From contig NZ_ARVW01000001.1 of assembly GCF_000384315.1 (NCBI RefSeq), forward strand, positions 4,154,157 through 4,218,156: DNA of 64,000 nt, read 5' to 3'. The notes beneath the pieces were generated by a model. It saw only the letters and a list, made by a program, of their open reading frames with translations, searched no databases and was not told the origin of the DNA. Source of the DNA: Amycolatopsis nigrescens CSC17Ta-90 (GTDB lineage: Bacteria > Actinomycetota > Actinomycetes > Mycobacteriales > Pseudonocardiaceae). Position 1 is the first letter of the stretch; each line of letters opens with the position of its first letter. Shown piece by piece: positions 44,402-52,784 of the stretch. The position numbers and the translations under genes are program-made.

Positions 44402-45436
44402 GTGCGGATACTCGCTGCGGGAGACGAATTCGTCGGTACCGGGCTGCTCGTCGACGCCGTGCGCGCGGAGCTGGGCGGCGCGCACGAGTTCGCCGAGCTG
44501 TCCCTGCCGTGGCCGGTGGTGCCGTTCGGCCCGGTCGGCAACGTGCAGGAGGCCAGCGGCACCGAGCAGCAGGTGATCGACGCGATCGCCGGCGCCGAGG
44601 TCGCGGTGACCCAGATGGCGCCGTTCACCAAGCAGGTCTTCGCCGCCGCGCCACGGCTGCGCATGGTGTCGGTGAGCCGGGGCGGCCCGGTGAACGTGGA
44701 CCTCGCGGCGGCCACCGAGGCGGGGGTCGCGGTGACCTACGCGCCGGGCCGCAACGCCGGTGCCGCGGCCGAATTCGCGATCGGCATGATCCTGGCCGCG
44801 ATGCGCCGGATCGCCACGTCGTCGGCCGAACTGCTGGCCGGGACCTGGCGCGGCGACTACTACTCCTACGCGAACACCGGCGTCGAGCTGGCCGGCACCA
44901 CGGTCGGCCTGGTCGGCTACGGGGCGATCGGTTCCAAGGTGGCCAGGGTGCTGGTCGCCTTCGGGGCGGACGTGCTGGTCGCGGACCCGTACGCGGACCG
45001 GGCCAAGGTCACCGCCGACGGTGCCGAGCTCACCGAGCTGGACGACCTGCTGCGCCGCAGCTTCGTGGTCAGCCTGCACGCGCGGCTCACCGAGCAGACC
45101 CGGCACCTGATCGACGCGGACAAGCTCGCGCTGCTGCCCGAGGGCGCGGTGCTGGTGAACTCCGCCCGCGGCGGGCTGCTGGACTACGCCCCGCTGCCGG
45201 ACGCCTTGCGTTCCGGCAGGCTCGGCGCGCTGGCGCTGGACGTCTACGACGTGGAGCCGCCGCCGGCGGACTGGGCGCTGCGCGACGCCCCGAACGTGAT
45301 CGCGACCCCGCACCTGGCCGGGGCCAGCAGGCAGACGGCCGAGCGGGCGGCCAAGATCGTGGCCGCCGAGGTGGGCCGCTATGCCCGTGGTGAGCGGCTG
45401 GCCAACGTCGCCAACCCCGACGTGCTCGCCGGGTGA
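44402..45436 (+). CDS. D-2-hydroxyacid dehydrogenase (3-phosphoglycerate-dehydrogenase-like)
   Basis: A 344-residue NAD-dependent enzyme starting at GTG 44402 behind GAGAGG. The Rossmann domain is TVGLVGYGAIGSKVARVL near residue 165, with catalytic Arg in NSARGGLLDY, Glu in YDVEPPPADW and His in TPHLAGAS. It would reduce a 2-keto acid or oxidise a 2-hydroxy acid. It follows the kinase-isomerase pair and precedes a second FGGY kinase. A role with an acidic sugar is possible but not proven. Confidence 0.87.
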   Translation: MRILAAGDEFVGTGLLVDAVRAELGGAHEFAELSLPWPVVPFGPVGNVQEASGTEQQVIDAIAGAEVAVTQMAPFTKQVFAAAPRLRMVSVSRGGPVNVDLAAATEAGVAVTYAPGRNAGAAAEFAIGMILAAMRRIATSSAELLAGTWRGDYYSYANTGVELAGTTVGLVGYGAIGSKVARVLVAFGADVLVADPYADRAKVTADGAELTELDDLLRRSFVVSLHARLTEQTRHLIDADKLALLPEGAVLVNSARGGLLDYAPLPDALRSGRLGALALDVYDVEPPPADWALRDAPNVIATPHLAGASRQTAERAAKIVAAEVGRYARGERLANVANPDVLAG

Positions 45437-45440
45437 CGCC

Positions 45441-46901
45441 ATGCCGGGACTGGGAATCATCGGTGTGGACATCGGCACCTCGCTGACCAAGGCGGTGGTG
45501 TTCGACGAGTCCGGCATGTCGATCGCGCAGGCGTCCACCCCCTCGGAAGTGCACCACCTGCCCGGTGGTCTGGTGGAACAGGACCTGGAGCAAGTGCTCG
45601 GCACGGTGGCCACCGTGGTGCGCGAGGTGGTGGCCGGCCTGGACACCCCGGTTACCGCCCTCGCGCTGACCGGCCAGGGTGACGGGCTGTGGCTGCGGGA
45701 CGCGGCCGGGGCGCAGGTCCGCCCCGCGATCTCCTGGCTGGACGGCAGGGCGAACGCGCTGCTCGCCAAGTGGCAGGCCGACGGGGTCACCAGGGAGGTC
45801 TTCTCCCGCACCGGATCCGGCATGTTCCCCGGCTGCACCGCCGCCATCATGTCCTTTTTGGACGCTCATGAGTCGGAGTCGCTGGACCGCGCGGTGGTGG
45901 CGGGCTACTGCGTGGACGCGGTGGTGCAGCGGCTGACCGGGGAGATCACCGTGGACGTCTCGGACGCCTCGCTGCCCTTCCTCGACCCGGCCACCCGGCA
46001 CTACTCCGAGCAGGCGATCGACGCCTGCGGGCTCAGCCACCGGCGGTCGCTGTTCGCCGAACCGGCCGAGCCGAAGGCGGTCTTCCGGCTGAACGCCGAC
46101 GGCGCCGCACTGCTCGGCCTGCCCGCCGGGCTGCCGGTCACCGCAGGGCCGTTCGACCTGCCGGCGAGCGCGATCGGCGCCGGGGTGCGTGCGCCGGGCG
46201 ACGGCATCCTGACCGCCGGCACCACCCTGGCCTGCCAGGTGCTCACCGACAGCCCGGTGTTCGACCCGGAAGGCGAGCCGGCCGGGATGTTCCTCAGCAC
46301 ACCGACCGCGGGGGAGTTCCTGCGCGCGATGCCGGCCATGGTGGGCACCGCCAGCATCGACTGGGTCTGCCGGCTGCTCGGCATCGAGGTGGCCGAGATC
46401 GGCGGGCTGCTCGCCGCCGCCCCGCCGGGTGCGGGCGGGGTGCGGGCGCTGCCGTTCCTGTCGAACTCCGGTGAGCGGGCGCCGTTCGTGGACGCGTCCG
46501 CACGGGCGCAGTTCGCCGGACTGAGCCTGGAGAGCGGCCGCGCCGAGGTCGTCCGCGCGCTGTGCGAGTCGATCGCTTATGCGGCACGACATTGCTTCGA
46601 GGCGGCCGGACTGTCTGGCCGCCTGTACGCCTGCGGCGGCGGGGTTCGTTCGCCCGAATGGACGCAGATCTTCGCCGACGTGCTCGGCCGTCCGATCGTG
46701 ATCCCCGGCGATCCGGGGGTCGGCGCGCGCGGTGCGGTGATCGTCGCGGCGGAGTCGCTCGGCGTTCCGGTGGACGTGGAACTGTGGGCGGCCAACTCGC
46801 GTACCGTCGAATACCGGCCGGGTGACGCGGAGTTCTATCAACAGGGTTATGCGGACTACCAGGCCTCGCTGTCGGCGGCTCGCGGATTGTGGAGGTTGTA
46901 G
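45441..46901 (+). CDS. FGGY-family carbohydrate kinase (second copy)
   Basis: A 486-residue sugar kinase. The phosphate loop is GVDIGTSLTKAVVFDESG, followed by LVEQDLEQV, LALTGQGDGLWL and SWLDGRANALLAKW. The adenosine-site loops are LTAGTTLACQVL and YACGGGVRSPEWTQIFADVLGRP. It is only distantly like the first FGGY kinase, so it likely has a different substrate. It lies 4 bases after the dehydrogenase and the aldolase starts right after its stop, forming one operon. Confidence 0.9.
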   Translation: MPGLGIIGVDIGTSLTKAVVFDESGMSIAQASTPSEVHHLPGGLVEQDLEQVLGTVATVVREVVAGLDTPVTALALTGQGDGLWLRDAAGAQVRPAISWLDGRANALLAKWQADGVTREVFSRTGSGMFPGCTAAIMSFLDAHESESLDRAVVAGYCVDAVVQRLTGEITVDVSDASLPFLDPATRHYSEQAIDACGLSHRRSLFAEPAEPKAVFRLNADGAALLGLPAGLPVTAGPFDLPASAIGAGVRAPGDGILTAGTTLACQVLTDSPVFDPEGEPAGMFLSTPTAGEFLRAMPAMVGTASIDWVCRLLGIEVAEIGGLLAAAPPGAGGVRALPFLSNSGERAPFVDASARAQFAGLSLESGRAEVVRALCESIAYAARHCFEAAGLSGRLYACGGGVRSPEWTQIFADVLGRPIVIPGDPGVGARGAVIVAAESLGVPVDVELWAANSRTVEYRPGDAEFYQQGYADYQASLSAARGLWRL

Positions 46902-47552
46902 ATGCTGCTCGGGGATCAGCGTGCGGCGGTGTGCGAGTACGCCAGGCGGATGACCGCGGACGGGCTCGTGGTTGGCACCTCGGGGAACATCTCCGTGCGC
47001 GCGGACGATCTGGTGGCCATCACGCCGACCGGGGTGGACTACGCCTTTCTCGCGCCGGCGGACATTCCGGTCGTCGCGCTGGACGGATCCATTGTGGATG
47101 GTGAGCTCAAGCCGACCAGCGAGCTCGCCATGCACCTGACCGTGTACCGCGACGTGACCGATCCGGACGACGCGGAGATCACCGCGGTGGTGCACACGCA
47201 CTCGGTGCACGCCACCGCGGTGTCCGCGCTGGTCGACGAGGTGCCGCCGATCCACTACATGCTGGCGACCATCGGACCCACCGCCCGGGTGGCGCCGTAC
47301 GCGACATACGGCACCGTCGAGCTGGCCGAGGCTATGCGGGCCGCGTTGAAGGACCGGCGCGGCTGCCTGCTCGCCAACCACGGCACGATCACCTTCGGCG
47401 ACGGGCTTTCCGCGGCGTACAGCCGCGCGCAACAGCTGGAATGGCTGTGCCAGCTCTGGCTGCTTTCGCGGTCCGCCGGCACGCCGAGGCTGCTGCCGCC
47501 CGCCGAGATCGAGCACGTGGTGGAGAAGCTGCGCGGCTACGGCCAGAAATAG
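46902..47552 (+). CDS. Class II aldolase/L-ribulose-5-phosphate 4-epimerase family
   Basis: A 216-residue FucA/AraD-like zinc enzyme. The zinc ligands are His98 and His100 (VHTHSVHATA) and His160 (LANHGT), with the catalytic Glu74 in PTSELAMH and the phosphate loop GTSGNIS near residue 25. It cleaves or epimerises a sugar phosphate, presumably the product of the FGGY kinase encoded immediately upstream. Fuculose- or ribulose-type phosphates are typical substrates; the real one is unknown. It closes the rightward operon. Confidence 0.9.
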   Translation: MLLGDQRAAVCEYARRMTADGLVVGTSGNISVRADDLVAITPTGVDYAFLAPADIPVVALDGSIVDGELKPTSELAMHLTVYRDVTDPDDAEITAVVHTHSVHATAVSALVDEVPPIHYMLATIGPTARVAPYATYGTVELAEAMRAALKDRRGCLLANHGTITFGDGLSAAYSRAQQLEWLCQLWLLSRSAGTPRLLPPAEIEHVVEKLRGYGQK

Positions 47553-47590
47553 GTTCGCCCCGGCCGGGGCCGGCGCGGCATGCTGCCGGG

Positions 47591-48094
47591 GTGGCCGAGG
47601 AGACGGTGACCCACCTGGAGATGACCGGGCGCGAGCAGTTGCGTCCAGGGCAAGTGGTGCCGGAGCTGGCCTTGGCGGAGGTCGGCGGCTCCTCGCCGTT
47701 GATCAGGCCGACCACCCTGCGCATCGCCGCCGAATACCGCTGGCCCAGCCTGTGCTGGGGAAATGCGCAGTGGGCGGACTACCTCGCCGATCCGGGCCGC
47801 CAGTTCTGGCTGATCCGGTACGGCGAGCAGATCGCCGGATTGAGTGATTTTCAGCGGCAGGAAGACGGGCAGGTCGAGATCACCACGTTCGGCCTGGTGC
47901 CCGAGTTCGTCGGCAAGGGACTCGGCGGGCACGCGCTGACCCTCGCCGCCGAGCGGGCCTGGGCCTATGGCGGCGACGTGCGGCGGATCTGGCTGCACAC
48001 CTCCACCCTCGACCACCCGCACGCGCTGGCGAACTACCGTGCCCGCGGCTTCCGCCCGTTTCGGGTTTTCACCAGGACGCAGGAGGAGCCTTGA
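47591..48094 (+). CDS. GNAT-family N-acetyltransferase
   Basis: A 167-residue acetyltransferase. Strand b3 to helix a3 shows ITTFGLVPEFVGKGLGGHALTLAAERAW with the acetyl-CoA pyrophosphate loop, then IWLHTSTLDHPHALANYRARGFRPFRV. GTG 47591 is used; GTG 47606 with a close GAGGAG is an alternative. The substrate is unknown. Its stop overlaps the TTG start of the SDR gene, so the two form a unit separate from the catabolic operon. Confidence 0.85.
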   Translation: MAEETVTHLEMTGREQLRPGQVVPELALAEVGGSSPLIRPTTLRIAAEYRWPSLCWGNAQWADYLADPGRQFWLIRYGEQIAGLSDFQRQEDGQVEITTFGLVPEFVGKGLGGHALTLAAERAWAYGGDVRRIWLHTSTLDHPHALANYRARGFRPFRVFTRTQEEP

Positions 48095-48867
48095 GCAGCA
48101 GAACCGCACTGGTCACCGGCGTCAGCCGCCGTCAGGGGATCGGCTACGCCATCGCCCGCCGCCTGCTCGACGACGGCGCCCGCGTTTTCGCGCAGTCCTG
48201 GTCGCCCTACGACGCGACCGAGCCATGGGGCGCGGACCCGCTGGGCATCGAGGGCGTGCTGGGTGAACTCGGCGGCGTCAGCGACTCCCTCGCACACGCA
48301 GAAGCCGACCTCGAAGCCCCCGAGGCGCCGTCGGAGCTGATGCGCGCTGCCACCGACCGTTTCGGCCCGCTCGACACCCTCGTGCTCAACCACGCCCGCA
48401 GCTCACTCGGCACCCTCCCCGAGCTGACCGCCGCCGAACTGGACCGAACGTGGGCGATCAATGTCCGCGCCGCGTTACTCCTGGTGCAAGCGTTTGCGGA
48501 GCAGTATCGCGATACTCCGCACGGCGGCCGGGTGGTGCTGTTCACCTCCGGCCAGCACCTCGCCCCAATGGCCGACGAGATCCCCTACGCGACGACGAAA
48601 GGTGCCCTGCACGAGCTCACACTGACCCTGTCGGAGGCGCTGGTCGACCGGGGAATCACGGTTAACTGCGTGAACCCCGGCCCCACCGACACCGGCTGGG
48701 CCACCGAAGAGCTCACCCGCCACGTCGGCCGCTCCCTGCCCCGGGGCCGCTGGAACTCGCCCGCCGAAGCGGCCGGGGTAGTCGCCATGCTGCTCGGCTC
48801 AGATGCCGCCACGATCACCGGCCGGGTGATCGACGCCGAGGCCGGTTTCCGGCGCTGGCAGCCCTGA
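48091..48867 (+). CDS. SDR-family oxidoreductase
   Basis: A 258-residue short-chain dehydrogenase starting at TTG 48091 with AGGAGG 6 bases upstream. The nucleotide loop TGVSRRQGIGYAIA has a longer spacing than the usual TGxxxGIG. The catalytic serine is in VVLFTSGQ and the YxxxK motif is YATTK near residue 165. It ends with the FabG-like GRVIDAEAGF. The substrate is unknown; similar proteins are annotated as 3-oxoacyl-ACP reductase-like. Confidence 0.88.
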   Translation: MSSRTALVTGVSRRQGIGYAIARRLLDDGARVFAQSWSPYDATEPWGADPLGIEGVLGELGGVSDSLAHAEADLEAPEAPSELMRAATDRFGPLDTLVLNHARSSLGTLPELTAAELDRTWAINVRAALLLVQAFAEQYRDTPHGGRVVLFTSGQHLAPMADEIPYATTKGALHELTLTLSEALVDRGITVNCVNPGPTDTGWATEELTRHVGRSLPRGRWNSPAEAAGVVAMLLGSDAATITGRVIDAEAGFRRWQP

Positions 48868-48927
48868 TCCGGGGAGGCGGAACGGCCCCGGACCTGGTAC
48901 GACTAAGTGCGGGCGAAGGGGTTGAGG

Positions 48928-49146
48928 ATGGAGAAGCGGAACTTCGTACGCGAGCACTGGCTGAGCTTGCTGGTCACCGCGCTCTTGCTCGCCAACGGCG
49001 GCTACGGCCTGGCCGGCGGCTTCGACAGCACCCTCGGCCGCATCGCCGCCATCCTCATGCTCGTCGCCGGCGTCCTCCTGCTCATCTCCATCGCCCTCCG
49101 CCTCCGCACCCCCCGAGAAGCCCCCGAAGACGAAGCCCCGGAATAG
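48928..49146 (+). CDS. Small two-helix membrane protein
   Basis: A 72-residue protein with hydrophobic segments at about residues 11-27 (LSLLVTALLLANGGYGLAGG) and 35-55 (IAAILMLVAGVLLLISIALRL), ending in an acidic tail. ATG 48928 follows AAGGGG at a suitable distance. I do not recognise the family; function unknown. Confidence 0.65.
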   Translation: MEKRNFVREHWLSLLVTALLLANGGYGLAGGFDSTLGRIAAILMLVAGVLLLISIALRLRTPREAPEDEAPE

Positions 49147-49148
49147 CG

Positions 49149-49652
49149 TCAACGACCGTTCTTGCGCAGCTTGGGTCTCTTCGGAGCGAACCTCACGACC
49201 CCGCGATCCGTGATCCGCCAGACCTCGGGCGTGCGGTTCAGCGAGTAGGTGACGACGTCGTGCAAGTGTGCCTCCACCAGCAGTTTCAGCCGATCGCGGG
49301 TGGCTTCACCCGGCAGGTAGAACATGTGCACTCTCGCGGCCCGGTACGCGGCCAGTTCATGCGGGCGTTCCATTATCTTGGCATCCCGATTGAGTACGAC
49401 CCAGCCGGTGCGGGCTATTTTTCCGAGCCACTCGGTATCGTCCGCGCCAAGCGATTCCGCACGAGTTCCGAAGACCTCTGGTGGAGTGTGGCAGCGGTAG
49501 CCGTGGTCGACCAGTAATCGTCGAACTGTGCGGGTGACCGCATTTTCGTCGAGGTAGAACTCAGGCGGCGCGGCCCAGGAGGACGCGTGCGGCGGCTCTG
49601 ACGGCGTCTTCCCCGACTCCGTGTTCTTCGGCGACGACGGCAGGATTCTCAC
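49149..49652 (-). CDS. DUF5615 PIN-like protein (toxin candidate)
   Basis: A 167-residue product whose core from about residue 30 is EFYLDENAVTRTVRRLLVDHGY, then GADDTEWLGKIARTGWVVLNRDAKIM, with the acidic residues of PIN-like nucleases. No start codon exists between the upstream antitoxin's stop and this core. Translation must begin inside the antitoxin gene, best at GTG 49652, giving a 92-base overlap and ~30 extra residues. The pair looks like a toxin-antitoxin system with coupled translation. Confidence 0.7.
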   Translation of the reverse strand: MRILPSSPKNTESGKTPSEPPHASSWAAPPEFYLDENAVTRTVRRLLVDHGYRCHTPPEVFGTRAESLGADDTEWLGKIARTGWVVLNRDAKIMERPHELAAYRAARVHMFYLPGEATRDRLKLLVEAHLHDVVTYSLNRTPEVWRITDRGVVRFAPKRPKLRKNGR

Positions 49653-50229
49653 CTGCTTTCAGCATCGCGGCCACATTGGCCACCTTGGCTCCGGTCCCGT
49701 CGAAGATTGGCTGACCCGAAGACCGGTACGGGTCTAGAACAACTTTCGCCGGTTCAAAAGTCTTCAGTATCAGCCAGTTGGGATAGATATCGGAATCGAA
49801 ACCGACGTACTCCAGGTAGTCCATTACGATCTCCCGAATAACTGTCTGACCGGTGCTGCCTTCGATCAGTCCGGCACCGGCTTCAGTCTTCGAGAAATCC
49901 CACAGAACCGAGATGCCGTCGGTGGCCAGCGAAGATGAGGCCAGCACGTACTCGTGGCCGAATTCCTCCTGCAGCTTCTTCAGCGCGGGGCGAATCCGCT
50001 GAGGCCGCACCCCGGCACGCCGGAGACCTGCCAGTACCCAGGCCTCGGCCAGCGCTATGAAGGGAACACTGGCTTGCCGGATGCTGTCCGGTGCGACCAC
50101 GTGGAGCAGCGGGCCAGCGCGCTCGTACCCCTGCGCCCAGCGATGAAAGGTCTGCTGCGGGATGCCGAGATGACGTCCGGCGTCAGCCATGGTCATCAGT
50201 GGCTGGGAGAACCGCACATCTTCGTCCAT
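49561..50229 (-). CDS. DUF433-type HTH protein (antitoxin candidate)
   Basis: A 222-residue protein with an N-terminal MerR-like helix-turn-helix (TMADAGRHLGIPQQTFHRWAQGY) and a C-terminal DUF433 domain (PIFDGTGAKVANVAAMLKAGENPAVVAEEHGVGEDAVRAAARVLL), the combination found in antitoxins paired with DUF5615 proteins. It precedes and overlaps the DUF5615 gene. The region is less GC-rich than the flanks, consistent with an acquired cassette. Confidence 0.75.
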   Translation of the reverse strand: MDEDVRFSQPLMTMADAGRHLGIPQQTFHRWAQGYERAGPLLHVVAPDSIRQASVPFIALAEAWVLAGLRRAGVRPQRIRPALKKLQEEFGHEYVLASSSLATDGISVLWDFSKTEAGAGLIEGSTGQTVIREIVMDYLEYVGFDSDIYPNWLILKTFEPAKVVLDPYRSSGQPIFDGTGAKVANVAAMLKAGENPAVVAEEHGVGEDAVRAAARVLLGRAA

Positions 50230-50340
50230 CGGCGTTCCAGCCTCCCTTCTCGCATCATTCTCAACCTAACCTGCTCGATCATGCCTTGGCGAGCGCCTGT
50301 CCGCGGGGAACCCGCCGAAGGTGCCTAGCAGCTCACCGAT

Positions 50341-50580
50341 TTACTTCTTTTCGCGAAGCGGACGATCGGAGCCGAGCGAAGTAGGGCGGTGCTGTTGGCG
50401 GGCGCCATGCAACAGTTGAAGCACGGCTACTGCCCGTTCACCACGGCTGGTTTGGCTTGTCAGCGCCGCGACGACGCCCGCGACCAGCGTCACCACTGCC
50501 GTCGGGGCATAACGCAGGATCACCACGATCATCGCGATCGATAGGGGTACGGACACAAGAAACTCACTGAACACCGACAC
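50341..50580 (-). CDS. Small membrane protein, uncertain
   Basis: A possible 79-residue product from GTG 50580: SVFSEFLVSVPLSIAMIVVILRYAPTAVVTLVAGVVAALTSQ is one or two membrane helices, followed by a basic tail. No strong Shine-Dalgarno or known family was seen. ATG 50652 would be a longer alternative. Confidence 0.4.
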   Translation of the reverse strand: MSVFSEFLVSVPLSIAMIVVILRYAPTAVVTLVAGVVAALTSQTSRGERAVAVLQLLHGARQQHRPTSLGSDRPLREKK

Positions 50581-50774
50581 GGCGCTGTTCTCCCTCGCGC
50601 AGCGAAGAAGGAGCGCCTGCGCCTCCACGGCCAACCAGGAGGCGCAGCGCACCTCAGCCGATCACCGAGACAGGAACAGACGACCCATGGTCAAAGCCAT
50701 TGTGGCAGAACACCTTGCTCCAGGCGAGGGATCGGCCCTAGCGCTGCCGAACTTGGCTTTATGTGATCACCGAA

Positions 50775-51144
50775 CTACGCACCCCCGGACAACGCAGGAA
50801 TCTGGTCGATCAGGTTGCTGAGGGGCTCGTCCCCTTGGTGGGCTGAGTCCTCGACGCACTGCTGGGTCTGCGGGGCCGAGAGGATGGTTGCCAAGGCACG
50901 GCTGCTGTCTCGGTATCCGCAACGAGGGCGGTGAGTGCACCGTCCTGGTGAGCGGCTGGGGCAGGCCACGGGGAATCTTGATCACCGCGAGACCAGCGGG
51001 CAGATCGGAGTCGGGAAGGTCGAGGCATCGCGCGGTGCTTTCGGCGATCACGGCCCACGGCACATTGGCGGCGGGGCTAGCCGTGGTGGCGGGTGCGGCG
51101 CCACCGACAACGGCCAAAACGGCAAGGGTCTTCGGGGGACTCAT
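50775..51144 (-). pseudogene. Rodlin-like secreted protein gene with frameshift
   Basis: A good Shine-Dalgarno (GAGAGGAAAG) precedes ATG 51142-51144, which begins a signal peptide (MSPPKTLAVLAVVGGAAPAT) and STARCLDLPDSDLPAGLAVIKIP. After about residue 65 the frame loses sense. The family-like C-terminus, PQTQQCVEDSAHQGDEPLSNLIDQIPALSGG, is in another frame that stops at 50775. That tail resembles rodlin RdlA/RdlB (QQC-ENS-Q-KGDEPLSHIL-DIPVLS). The span is 370 bases, not a multiple of three, so at least one indel has broken the gene, or the assembly has an error here. Confidence 0.6.
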
Positions 51145-51259
51145 CGGCTTTCCTCTCGCAGAAGGGCATGCTCCGAGCCGAGTCGGAAATGCCACCCCGA
51201 AACCCTTTGTTCCCCTGATCGGGCGGGCTACGCCACTTGATCGTGAGCGGGAGCAGCCC

Positions 51260-52693
51260 CTAGAACTGGTAGTACAAAAACGGGCTGAAGGTGCCGTTGG
51301 CGACGAGGATGGCGGCATAGCCGAGGCCGGCGGTCATGACGCTGATCCGCAACGCGGTCGCCTGGCGGCCGCGGGCGGCTTCCAGCAGCGGGCCGGTGAC
51401 GGGGTGGGCGGGCAGCAGGATGACGGTCAGCGCGGCGAGCAGGATGATGAGGCGCTGGTTGGTCAGGGCGGCTTCCACCACGTCGGTCAGGCCGGTGAAG
51501 TCGGGTAGCAGCATGTGGCCGATCATGGTGAGCGCGTGGCCGAGGTCGGGGGACTTGAAGAAGACCCAGCCGACCACGACGAGCAGCAGGGTGAGTGCGC
51601 GGCGGGCGAGGCGTTTGACCGGGTCGGCCGGGGTGGCGTCGAAGCCGAAGGCGCGCTCGATGATCAGCAGTGCGCCGTGGTAGATGCCCCAGATCAGGAA
51701 CGTCCAGTTCGCCCCGTGCCAGAAGCCGGTCAGCACGAACACGATGCACAGGTTCCGGTACGTCTTCGCGCCGCCGCCGCGGTTGCCGCCGAGCGGGATG
51801 TACACGTAGTCCCGGAACCAGCGCGACAGCGACATATGCCATCGCCGCCAGAACTCGGTGATGGTGATCGACGAGTACGGCCGCGCGAAGTTTTCCGGCA
51901 GCCGGAAACCGAGCATGCGGCCGAGGCCGATCGCCATGTCCGAGTAGCCCGAGAAGTCGAAGAACAGCTGCAGGGTGAAACCGATCGCGCCGAGCCAGGC
52001 CACCGCGAAGGTCATGTCGCCGGCGGGCGTCGCGAAGCACGCTTCGACCATCGGGCTCAGCGAATCGGCGATGATGGTCTTCTTGCACAGCCCGAGCGCG
52101 AACCGCGGGAAACCGGCCGCGATGTCGTCCAGCCGGTGCTGGCGCTTCTGCGGCAGCTGGTCGGCGATCTCCCGGTACCGCACGATCGGGCCCGCCACCA
52201 GCTGCGGGAACATCGAGATGTAGGTGGCGAAGGACACCGGGTTGCGCAGCGCCCGCCGCTCACCGCGATAGATGTCCACCACATACGAAATGTGGTGGAA
52301 GGTGAAGAACGAGATGCCGATCGGCATCAGCAGGTGCACCACCGGGAAGTCGCCGCCGAGCAGCTTCGCGAACGCGGCGAACTGCGCGGTCGCGAAGCCG
52401 GCGTACTTCCAGATCACCAGCACCGACACGTCGAAGACGATCACGCCGATGAGCAGCCGTCGTCGTCGCTTCGGCTGCCTGTCCCAGTCGTTCGGCTCCA
52501 GCGCCGGCCCGGCCAGGAAGTTGACCACCATGCAGGTCAGCAGCAGCAGGGTGAACGCACCGGCGCCGGTCGCGTAGAAGATCAGGCTGGCCACCGCCAC
52601 GATGCCGTTTCGCCAGCTCGGCGGGCACACCAGCACGGCGAGCAGTACCGCCGGCATGAAGTACCACAAGAACAGTGGCGAGATGAACGACAT
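51260..52693 (-). CDS. MBOAT-family O-acyltransferase (AlgI-like)
   Basis: A 477-residue, multi-pass membrane acyltransferase. It has the AlgI-type MPIGISFFTFHHISYVVDIYRGE segment near residue 120, FWRRWHMSLSRWFRDYVYIPLGGNRGG near 270 and the catalytic histidine in LTGFWHGANWTFLIWG near 320. Such proteins O-acetylate surface polysaccharides or secondary metabolites using a lipid- or acyl-donor. AlgJ/AlgX-like partners that usually follow are absent, so the acceptor is unknown. Confidence 0.9.
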   Translation of the reverse strand: MSFISPLFLWYFMPAVLLAVLVCPPSWRNGIVAVASLIFYATGAGAFTLLLLTCMVVNFLAGPALEPNDWDRQPKRRRRLLIGVIVFDVSVLVIWKYAGFATAQFAAFAKLLGGDFPVVHLLMPIGISFFTFHHISYVVDIYRGERRALRNPVSFATYISMFPQLVAGPIVRYREIADQLPQKRQHRLDDIAAGFPRFALGLCKKTIIADSLSPMVEACFATPAGDMTFAVAWLGAIGFTLQLFFDFSGYSDMAIGLGRMLGFRLPENFARPYSSITITEFWRRWHMSLSRWFRDYVYIPLGGNRGGGAKTYRNLCIVFVLTGFWHGANWTFLIWGIYHGALLIIERAFGFDATPADPVKRLARRALTLLLVVVGWVFFKSPDLGHALTMIGHMLLPDFTGLTDVVEAALTNQRLIILLAALTVILLPAHPVTGPLLEAARGRQATALRISVMTAGLGYAAILVANGTFSPFLYYQF

Positions 52694-52784
52694 CGGTGCG
52701 CAGCCCCCTGGAACTGTTTCAGCTCCGTGACCCTAACCGACCGGCTGACCCGGCGGGGTGACTATCGGCCAGGTCGCTTCTGAA

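Noticed and set aside
51260..52693. Alginate-type polysaccharide acetylation operon
   Set aside because: Only the MBOAT gene is present; AlgJ/AlgF/AlgX-like partners are absent.
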